Origin: Aurantiochytrium sp. KH105
Taxonomy: Eukaryota; Sar; Bigyra; Thraustochytrida; Thraustochytriidae
Assembly: GCA_003116975.1 (NCBI GenBank)
Contig: BGKB01000025.1
Coordinates: 248,001-312,000 of the forward strand
DNA length: 64,000 nucleotides
Reading direction: 5' to 3'
Positions 49,665 to 58,442 of this stretch are shown here, piece after piece; positions within the stretch are counted from its first letter, which is position 1, and every line of letters begins with the position of its first letter. The notes beneath the pieces were generated by a model. That model searched no databases. It saw only the letters and a program-made list of their open reading frames with translations, and was not told where the DNA came from. The translations under genes and the position numbers were made by a program.

Positions 49665-51409
49665 CAACAGCAACAGCAGCGTCAACAAGGCCATGTTTCA
49701 CGGATTTCTCCCACACCAATGCACCAGCAATCGCACCATTCTGTTTCCCAGCAACAACAGCAACAACAGCATTCGCCCACACTGCAGCACCCGCAAGGTC
49801 ATTATCAGCGGGATCTGCAACACCAGCATCTGCAGCATCACCAACACGCTTCCCAGGCTCACCGCCAGGCCGTCCCGCGCGTGCAGAGTGCTCGTGTCCC
49901 TCTTCACCAGCATCCGTCTCTGCTGGCTGAGCAGCAGCATGCAAACTACCCATACGCAGGTCGCAGCGAGCGCCGCGTCCGTTACGCCGACGGGCCTCAC
50001 CCCGGAGCAGGTCATCAGAGCCAAGGCTCCTTGTCTGCAGGTCGCGGCCTTCGATCGAACTTTGAGTCGATGCCCATGGGCTACGACGGCATTCCCATCG
50101 AGGACGTTGCCTCTGGAACTGGACCCTATGAGCTCGGCGTCATTGGCGAGGGACTCCCTTCGTCGAGGTCCATGATGAACATGAGCATGCGTCACGCCGA
50201 GTCATCTGCGAATCTTGGCGGAAACAGCGTCGGTCTCGGGCTGCCTTCAGACTTTCACGACTTTCAGCAGTCGATGCAACGGTCTGCCTCGCACGCGGAC
50301 CTCGTACGCCAGCAGGTCTCCCAGTACCACAGCAGCAACGCCGAGGATGGCATGGGTGGCCTCTTCGCGTCCGGATTCGCGCCTCACGATGCGAGCCAGA
50401 TCCCCGTCGCCGGTTCTGGATCTGGTTCTGGCTCGGGATCTGGCTCGAACTCTGGCTATGGAATGCATCATTCGGGATACCATGGTGGGGCAGAGGACAA
50501 TGGTTCCGGCCCGCCGTCGCCAACCTCGCCCCCGCGGGCCCGCGGTACTGGATCAGATGCTGAACTCCGTGCGTCGGCGTCTGCGGTGGCCCTTTCGACG
50601 CTCGAATCGCCCGAGTCAAAGCCTCTTTCAATGCATGCAGAGGCTCCTTCGTCTCGCGTCTTGTCCACTGCTGAGCGTATGAGCGCGCTGCACCTGCCTC
50701 CCAACGCCGATGGCTCGGGAGCACACATGGGCTCTGGCATGAGCCGTAGTGCTTCACAGCCTGCTTTCAAGCATATGACAAATGGCTTTACCTCTGGCTA
50801 TGGCGTGCCCATGCAACCGCGAATGGACTACGCTGCCGGGAATTACTCGCCTCCGTTTGCGCAGCAGCACATTTCCCACCCGCACCCACGGACGCCGTCG
50901 CCAGAAATGTCTTCTGCGTCGCCTACAGGTTTTGTCGATCGGACGCACTCTCCGAACGCTTATGGCCGTGCCCACGCGAGCGGGTTGGCGATGCATGATG
51001 ACGGCTATGGTCGAGCTCCGCCCCGTTCTATGTCTATGCAATACCTCGCCTCGCAGCAGCAACCGCAGCATCAGCAGCAGCAACAACAACTTCAGTATCA
51101 GGGTGCCATGCACTCTTCTTCGTCTTCTTCTCAGCAAGGATATCAGCACCACAATACGCCCTTGCACTCCAACAATAGCATGAGCGCACTTTCGTCTCAG
51201 CTTGGTGGCCTTGGGCTCGGATCGCAGGCATCAAATTCTTATTATGGCCGTGCGCAAGAGCCTTCGCACCATCACCATCAATCGCAGCAACAAGAACAGC
51301 AACACCAGGACTTTGATCCTATTCGCAAGGTTGCAAGCTTCAATTCCACCTTTCAGCGGAATCCCTTTTCTGCTTCTGCGCAGGAACTCCAAATGCACAG
51401 CCAGCAATC

Positions 51410-51450
<41 letters not shown>

Positions 51451-51554
51451 GAGTTCAAGCGCCCCGAAGTGACGGCTTTGGCTTCTTTCCAAGTGTGAAT
51501 AGTGACATGGATCGTCTCGGCCAAGACTATGGCGATGGCGGTCCTGCCTTTTGA
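48570..51554 (+). CDS. Tandem CCCH zinc-finger (tristetraprolin-type) RNA-binding protein with polyglutamine
   Basis: 994 residues from the ATG at 48570; the open frame upstream relies on a non-ATG codon. Two CCCH fingers of the C-x8-C-x5-C-x3-H class lie near residues 226-290. The first is introduced by YKTELC, the second by YKTSMC, and they are separated by about 18 residues, as in TTP/ZFP36 proteins that bind AU-rich 3' UTRs and recruit mRNA decay factors. The rest is low-complexity: Ala/Gly/Pro-rich before the fingers, then a run of about 25 Gln, a second of about 13 Gln near the C-terminus, Gly-Ser repeats and many Ser/His/Gln. Such regions favour condensate formation. Other ATGs at 48603 and 48864 are possible starts. 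Confidence 0.88.
49605..49679 (+). repeat. CAG/CAA repeat encoding the first polyglutamine tract
   Basis: About 25 consecutive glutamine codons, mostly CAG with interspersed CAA at both ends. Confidence 0.95.
51411..51449 (+). repeat. CAG repeat encoding the second polyglutamine tract
   Basis: Thirteen glutamine codons, almost pure CAG, near the C-terminus of the CCCH protein. Confidence 0.95.
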
Positions 51555-52218
51555 TTCAGGCATCTGTCTTTCTCGCATAATTTATCAGATTCCATATTTT
51601 CTTCTATCTACTTTCTCGGGCAATTCCATGAAATCAAGCATCGTTTTTTTTTTTTGTGAGAGAAGGGTAAACGGGCGGGTCTACGCTCCAGGCTAATTTG
51701 CATTATAATTTTGGCATTGCTCTTTTCGTGCACAAGATGTCGTTGTCAAGCAACGAGGATTTCACCACTGATCTTCCTAAGTATAAGTAGGCTTTCCATC
51801 TACACGCAATAGGCCTAGTGGTCTTCAAGTCCCTCCTCCTTTTTGAGGCACCTTGTGAGCGGATGCCACGCATGGCGGTAGCAAGAGCAATTGGCACTAG
51901 CAAGAAGCTGTCAATCGTTTTCGTCATACATTTGTGGTCGGAGAGTTCTCCATCCCTGCTCTCTTGATCTTCAAGAGGAGCAAGCGCATTTAGAAAAAGA
52001 TAAAAAATTGAAGATTTCAAAGCGATCGTTTCAAAGCGGCAATTCGCGCGGGTCAAGCGGGCTCCGTTTCGCGAGAGTCGCTTGAGGAGCGGTTCGCACA
52101 TCCTCGCGCACAACACGCACGTCATTCTCATACTCACGCACACCCGCACGCCCGCCCGCACGCACGCACGCACGCGCCGAAGCCGAAGCCGAAGCCGGAG
52201 CAAGATTGCGACGCCGCT
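51555..52218. other. Intergenic region between CCCH gene and ATG12
   Basis: 664 bases holding the 3' flank of the CCCH gene (a T-run at 51646-51655) and the 5' flank of ATG12. The latter includes GCAC-type repeats near 52137-52175 followed by four GAAGCC units just before the ATG, and the octamer TAGGCCTA at 51810. Confidence 0.6.
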
Positions 52219-52482
52219 ATGGAGGACGGCGCTGTCAAGGTGAACCTGGTGCCGGCGAATGCGCCCGTCTTGCGTGAGCGCGTGCTAACCTTCAAGGCGA
52301 ACGCGCGTGTCTATGACCTGCATCGCATGCTCCGCGAGCGACTCAAGCTGGAAACCCTTGTGCTCATCGTCGAAACGTGTTTCGCGCCTACTCTGGACCA
52401 GGAGCTCGGTGATCTCGCCAAGAACTTTGGGCGCAACGGGACCCTGCACATTACGTATGGCCCGCAGGCCGTCTTCGGATGA
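52219..52482 (+). CDS. ATG12: ATG12, ubiquitin-like autophagy modifier (minimal form)
   Basis: 87 residues from the ATG at 52219. The sequence covers almost only the ubiquitin fold. The C-terminal half (CFAPTLDQELGDLAKNFG, then GTLHITYGPQAVFG) matches the ATG12 signature (FAPSPDQEVGTLYECFG...L.L.Y....AWG in animals). The terminal residue is the Gly used for E1/E2 activation and conjugation to ATG5, so covalent conjugation should be possible; the usual Trp before it is Phe. The N-terminal extension found in most ATG12 proteins is absent. Expected role: ATG12-ATG5-ATG16 complex, which promotes ATG8 lipidation on autophagosome membranes. Confidence 0.9.
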   Translation: MEDGAVKVNLVPANAPVLRERVLTFKANARVYDLHRMLRERLKLETLVLIVETCFAPTLDQELGDLAKNFGRNGTLHITYGPQAVFG

Positions 52483-52504
52483 AGAGTCTATAAATGCAAG
52501 CAAA

Positions 52505-52542
52505 GGGGGGGGGGGGGGGGGGGGGGAGAGAGAGAGAGAGAG
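52505..52542 (+). repeat. Homopolymer of 22 G followed by GA repeat
   Basis: An uninterrupted run of 22 guanines (52505-52526) continues into alternating AG. It starts 23 bases after the ATG12 stop, so the sense transcript would carry a G-quadruplex-prone 3' UTR if it extends that far. Confidence 0.95.
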
Positions 52543-52678
52543 AAAAGAAGAGAAAGAACAAACCCAACAACCCAACAACCCAAGTCAAAACCCAAAAATC
52601 AAATCAGCGGAGCAACGCAAAGCAACACAAAGCAAGCAAAGCAAACAAAAAAGAGGCAGGTTTGAGATGGCCAATCAT

Positions 52679-55600
52679 TTATGCCACCTTCGGCTTCGTC
52701 GCCGGTGGCGGTGGCGGAGGGAGCAACTTGGGTGACGGCATAAAGAGCGAGTGCGGCCGATTCCAAAGCATGAGCGCAACGAGCGAGCCAAGGTGGCCTA
52801 GACCGTCAACGACAAAGTCTTCAGCAGCCGCGGGGGCCTTGACATCCGCAGGATCTTCCACTTTCCCATCCGCAACAACCATCTTTTGCCGCTTTGCTGC
52901 GGGCACAGATGCTTCGTCGAGGTTGGTAATGGAATTAGACGGGGCCCTGCCTCTGGGATCTGCAGGAGCCCTTTTGAAGAAATTGTCAAATCGCAAACGA
53001 AGTTTACCATCCGGCGCAGCGCGGATGAGTTGTCCAAAGATGAGGTGATTCCTGAAAACCTTGGCATTGCCGACGACATACAGACCCTTGCGCGCTGCAG
53101 AGGCGGCAAAAATGCTGCGGCGTGGGTCGCCCATGAGATCATCCTGCAGCGTCGAGGTTCGTACGAGCGACATGAGGACAAAGCTCACCGTCTCACCAAC
53201 GTGCTCCTCGAACGAGAGAATGGCCCGCGGGAAAGGTAACGGCGGGTTCGTGGCGCGCGCGCGCGAGTGTAGAACATCTATAATAAGCAACTTTTGCGCT
53301 TGGTACGGTGTGAGTATGACAATCTCCTTGGGCGGGTATCCGAGCGCCAGCATGTAGTGAAAGAGAGCGACGACCCACTCGGCCTCTTCGAGGTTTTGTA
53401 CCTCTCCAGGGTGCGCAGTAACACGTTCCCGACCCTTGACGTCGATGAATTGCGCGCGAAGAGCAAAGCCGGGGTTTCTCTCCGTTGCCCCCGCGGCGCC
53501 GTCGCCATCAAGGAGCTTGTCGAGCGGGACGAGTGCCGGCGCAAAGTCGGCGAGACCAAAGCGCTCGTCAAGCGTTGCATTGAGCGTCTTGGGCATCGCG
53601 GGACGCTCGTAGCGAACACCGAGGCGGCAAAGCTTTTCAAAGAGAGAAGTCGTGGAGGAGCGCGGACGAGGCATCTCGCCCGTCCGGTCGCCGGCGACAA
53701 TCATGCGCGACAGCCGTTGGCGGTCCAGGCCTGCGAACATGAGCATCGCATCGCGCTCCAAAAGTCGTCCTGCGTAAAGAAAAATGATACGATCCATTCG
53801 AAGGCGCTTGCAGGGACCGTCCGTGTGAATGTACTGAAGCATGTCTTCCACGGCGGCAACAACAATTCGAGAATGGTCATGCAGAACGAAGTCCATTCGT
53901 TTGTTGAAGTCCCAAATGAGCTCCAGAAGACGATACGAGTTCAGCTCTTCAAACATGGCCCGAATCATGTACACTTCCCGCTTGTTGCGATTCTTTCGGT
54001 CATCGCGGGTACCAAAATAAAACGCAAAGGGGAACGGAGGAACCTCCTCGCTCGCCTCGTACGCTTTAAGCTCGGGCTGCACGTAGAGGCGGTAAAAGTG
54101 GAGCGCCGTCTCGCAGCTAAAGTGGCTGGCACCTGCGACGCCGAGGCCTGTGGCAATCTCCTCAACCTCGGCGAGCAGCTCGAGGCGTCTCTGAAGACAG
54201 GCTGCGATACGGCCCGAAATGTCAGGTCGACGCAGACGCGTAAAAGGATGCGCAGTCTCCTTGGCAAGGTACTGCACAAGCACGACGGCGTGCACTTCGT
54301 CTGGGACAACAATAAGAGTCTTGTCCGGATTTGGTCCTACGAGCTCTTCGACGATATCGCCAACAAAGGCATCACCGCTGTAGTGCATAAGACGCAAACG
54401 ATCGTCGGTGGCGCGCTGCAATGCCTTTCCGTGGCCCAAGAGAAAGTGTGCAAAGGCATCAGGAAGAAGCTTTTGCTCCGATGAGTCCATGAGCTGTTTG
54501 ATGAGCGCGAGCCCGACGCGCCGCGGCACATCGTTGGCCCACTTGCGACGCACTAATACGTATTGCTGCTGCTGAGGAGCGTTCTCATTGTGGATGGGTT
54601 GCTTGTCATTACAGATCCAGTGTAGCGACACGACGCCGCCGGCGAGGTCGACGCTGCGCACTTGGGCAGGATAAATGGCCGTCACACGGCAGCGATTCTT
54701 GGTTTTGGGGTCGAGTTCAACGGCACAAAGAACTACACTGAGCTGCGACACTGGCAAGCTTGCCCATTCGGCGACAATGGGTCTTGGTGTGTCGACAAAG
54801 CTGCACTTGACAGAGGATCGCGTCAGCAGCGAGCATGGCATGGCCATGCGGGCCCAACCGCCAAAAGAGATTTTGGTCGGGCTGCTTGCGTCTCCGCGGA
54901 CCGCGAGGAGCTCGAGCGCGCGACGAAGGTCGTAGGCCAGCGCGAAGCGAGCCTCTTCCATCATGTGCACGAGGTTTTCCTCAATCATGGCCTCTTCTGA
55001 AATGTGCTGCAGACGACAGGCGAGCGCCTCACGCACAAGCGTCGCGCGCGCGCGACCTTCGTTTTCGAGCTTGAGGAGATCGTCCTCGAAGGCGACGTTG
55101 CTTCCGCCTGGAAGCAAAAACCACGCCTTGGCGTCACCCTTGTCCTTGGTACATTTGCCAAACGGCTTCACGGGCCGGTGGGCTACCTGGAGCACCTTGG
55201 CCAGAAACGCCTTCGATTGCGGCGAGGTTAGTTCTTCTGGCTTGCAGCCATGCAGCGAGGGAACACGGCGCGTCGAGAGGCCCAAATAGTCACAGAGCGC
55301 CGCGAGCTGGTTCGCGTTGAGTGTTTTTGCAAGCGTGCCCTCCTCGTTAATGGCCACTTGCGCCTTTGACACGGGAAGAAAGGCAAGGTTTGCGTGGCTT
55401 TCGCTAAAGTGCCGGTCGAGGACGCGCTGGAGAAGGCGCACGCGCGCGGTGCGAAATCGCCGAACCTCCTCGGAGCGCTTGGTGGCGCACACGAGAGCTT
55501 GGTCGAGCTTTTCCAACAAAACGTGAGTGCTGTGATCGTCCGCGCTTACCTGCAGCTCGAGTCGCGCCACGAGACTCGCGTCTTCTACCAGAAGCGCGAG

Positions 55601-56443
55601 GAATCTACGGAGCATGGGAGACATGAGGCAGTTGGTGATGAACTTGAGGGCCTCCTTTCGAGCGCGCAGGGACACGCCAATGAGCGCGTGAGCAAAGACG
55701 GAACGCCAAAAACCGTGAATGTACTCCTTTTCGGAGTCATCGATGGACTTGGAGTTGAGCGTCTTCCATTGTTGGCGAAGGGCGGAACCTTGCTCGGAAA
55801 GGTGACGCGCGAGGCGCTCTTCGTCCACGAGGTTCCAGAGTTCGTGCGACGAGAGACGCAGCAAGGAGCTGCGAACAGATTGCAAGTCCATGCGCCCAAA
55901 GAACAGAGAAAACATGCCGAGGTAGGAGGTCGACACATTTCGCGTTTCGCTCGCGCGGGGATCGAGTTGCGTGAACTGCCGGACGACCCGCTGCACGTAA
56001 TCGGGGAAGACGGCGTGCTGGCTCATGCCTTGCACGAGAAGGGCCCTTTTACCCGAAGTAGCGTACCAAAGCAAGGCTACGCTTACATGGATAATGTCAG
56101 CGTGACATCCGTCAACATCTTTAGAAATGATGGGCCACAACTGCATCAAAAGAGCCTCCTCGCGGTCCAGCTTGGCGAGCACCTTGCAGTTCTTGGCGTT
56201 GCCCAGATCGATTCGCAACCACATGTCGACAATGGGGACGTCCTCCTCCTCCTCCTCCTCCCCCTCCGCCACCTCCATGGTCTTTCCATTCTTCTCCGAG
56301 GCCTCCTCGGCGCTGGCCTGCGTCTTGTGGCCGGGCTCGGCGGCGTCTTGGTCAGTCTCCATTGCCGCTCTCGCGGCGGCCGTGGCTGAACCCGCAGACG
56401 CGGCGCTCGCGCGGCGACGCTTACGAGCAGGCTCGCCCGCCAT
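52679..56443 (-). CDS. Aquarius (IBP160/AQR)-like protein with degenerate helicase motifs
   Basis: 1254 residues from the ATG at 56443; human AQR has 1485. Homology is visible in order. [10 protein letters not shown] near residue 550 corresponds to the AQR block [23 protein letters not shown] segment follows. [29 protein letters not shown] near 760-790 corresponds to [57 protein letters not shown] near 1030 and VLMSLVRT near 1095 match the C-terminal helicase lobe. The ATPase motifs are lost: the Walker A site (GPPGTGKT in AQR) reads YSGDAFVGD, the DEAA-like box reads FLYAG, GDHHQLPP reads GDRTGEMPR, and the final SRAR reads SAAR. Expected place: intron-binding part of the spliceosome, acting as a scaffold. 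Confidence 0.85.
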   Translation of the reverse strand: [1254 protein letters not shown]

Positions 56444-58321
56444 CCTTCGTCAGCTGCGTCTCTCCGCTTTCCTCCTCAACAAGCACGCGCCGCGCGCGCT
56501 GCTCGAGGTCGCCAAGGTCGTCGACGCCGCCGCCGAAGATGATATGATGATACGCGTGGAAAAAGACGCGGCGCGCCGCGCGCGGAGGCAAAAGAAACAC
56601 AGACAGACGCAGGCGCGACGCGACGCGGAGACGGGCGCGGCGCGCGCGGTCGCGCGCGAGAGAGAGCGCGGGCTCGCGCGGGCGGCGCGGGCGGCCCCGG
56701 TGGCGCGGGTCTCCCGTAGCGCCGGCCGGCTGGCTGGCTGGCTGGCGAGGTGCCAGTGGCTGATGCGCTTTTCGATTTTGTTTTGAATTCGAATTCGGTT
56801 TTGAACTTGACCAGGCAGAGAGCGAGAGAGCAGAGTTAGAATTTGAAAGCAAAAGCGCAAAACCACGAACGCGAGGCAGCCGCGCCGCCGCGTCCCGCGG
56901 GCCGGCAGCCGCGGACGCCGAGCGCGTCGTCGCCTTGGCCGCTTCTCCGCGCGAGGCAGGGCGTCCACGCGGCCGCGGGGGAGCCGGGCGAAAGAAATTG
57001 GAGTCAGGGCGCAAGCGCAGCCCAAAGTTGATTTTCGACGGCGGCGACTTCACGGCCGCGGACCCGACCCACCCACCCTGCGCGCGCGCTTGGACGTCTA
57101 GGGCGGCACCGCGCGCGGAGAAGGCTGTGGAGGGGGATAGCAAGGAGGGTGTGCGTGGTGGACGACGGGAAATTGGGGCTGCTCAAAAGAGAAACAATGC
57201 TCGCTTGGATTGCATGAATTGCTTGAACTGCCCAAGTTTAAAAACGTAGACGTTCAGGAGAGGATGAACTGATCTCGCTTCGCAAAAGGTGAAATCCGAG
57301 TTGGACCAGCTCCGGGTCGCAGTTGCAGTTGCAGTTGATGGCGCTCTTTTCTACTTTTTTATCTTGAAGAGGTTCTAGGCCTACATTTGAAAACTTGCTG
57401 GCTGCTGCACTCCTTTTGCATCGCTGCAAGAAAGGTGTTCGTGCTTCTTTCTCTTTTTTTCCATTGTAAATCCACACAGGGGCTTGCTCTCTCTCGGTAA
57501 TCCAAAGTCTCAAAGCACTTGCTTCTTGTCGCGATGTGTGTCAGATTTATCAGAACAATCGTATACCGTTCTGTGATAGGCCTATGATTTTTTTTTGTCA
57601 GATTCAGACTTGTGCTTGTCGTGAAACTTGATTGCAAAATAGCAGTCGACCTTCTGTTTCTCGTTCAAGATTTGATGTAAAGAAACACTGGTGTAGCCTT
57701 ACCATCTTACTCGCAGTGCGGCTCAAAATCTGATGTAAAGAAAAGAAGACTGGTATACACACCAGGGTTTCAAAATGCGATCTTGCTTGCAGTGCAGAAC
57801 AAGACTCGATGTCATTTTAGAAAAAGTGCATAAATGCCGCGGATCGACCAGTCGTGGATGTATTGGGTGAGAGCATGCAAGAAACTCTTATGGAGAACCG
57901 GTGACAAGGCTAGAGCAAAGCATGATATCTCGCGATCTTTGCTCTCGTACAAGATCATCGCATTCGCATTCGCCTTCAATTTTATTCTTCAATCAGTATT
58001 GATCTGGGTCTGCATAGCCTTGTGCCCAATGGAGATCCAACGAAGGCAACTTGAGCGTCAAGTCTGGTCTTGTCTCGACTTGCCAGGCCATTACAACTAC
58101 TACAACATCATTGGCAATGAACGCTGTTTTGTGTTGCTCTCTCTACTTTTCGGCATTCCCCTTTTACAGTATCTTCGCGAGGGCTGGTTGACGACAAGGT
58201 GCGGCCCCGAGCGAGGGCGAGACGCACGAGCGCAGAAGCGTCGCGGGCAAGCCCGTAGTCGTGAAGCTCGGGTCAGCTCGCGCCCTCCGCGAGCGAAAAG
58301 ACTTTGCTGCGGCAGAGCGAG
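56444..58321. other. Divergent intergenic region with an AT-richer island
   Basis: Between the AQR-like gene (-) and the CDPK gene (+). From 56444 to 57130 it is GC-rich and low-complexity. From about 57180 to 58190 it is clearly more AT-rich and contains two TAGGCCTA octamers (57376, 57577), an imperfect tandem duplication (57664-57797) and a possible small reading frame (57834). Confidence 0.6.
57664..57797. repeat. Imperfect tandem duplication with common core GATGTAAAG
   Basis: Unit 1 (57664-57722) and unit 2 (57723-57797) share, in order, TCAARATYTGATGTAAAG, ACTGGT and ATCTT(A/G)C(T/T)(C/T)GCAGTGC. A third partial start (CAAGACTCGATGTCATT) follows at about 57801. The second unit contains an insertion of about 16 bases. 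Confidence 0.6.
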
Positions 58322-58442
58322 ATGGACCAGATTGACGAGGCGACCACGCCGCGGAGGACAACGACCACGACGAGCGCCACGACAGAGACAGCCACGATCG
58401 AGGAAGGCTCGCTGTCCGGGATCTGGGGCGCCGTTGAGCTAG
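57834..58442 (+). CDS. Doubtful small membrane-type reading frame
   Basis: 202 codons from an ATG at 57834. The first 120 residues look protein-like: a hydrophobic segment IIAFAFAFNFILQSVLIWVC near 43-62 and another, CFVLLSLLFGIPLL, near 96-109. The remaining 80 are Arg-rich and overlap the CDPK coding start in another frame, so the end as listed is probably not real. A GT donor-like AAG/GTGCGG occurs at about 58199. It could be a short membrane protein, a 5' exon of the kinase, or chance. Confidence 0.2.
   Translation: MPRIDQSWMYWVRACKKLLWRTGDKARAKHDISRSLLSYKIIAFAFAFNFILQSVLIWVCIALCPMEIQRRQLERQVWSCLDLPGHYNYYNIIGNERCFVLLSLLFGIPLLQYLREGWLTTRCGPERGRDARAQKRRGQARSREARVSSRPPRAKRLCCGRARWTRLTRRPRRGGQRPRRAPRQRQPRSRKARCPGSGAPLS

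Noticed and set aside
51703-52203. 166-codon minus-strand frame
   Set aside because: Starts in GCAC repeats, has no domain, and lies across the promoter region of ATG12.
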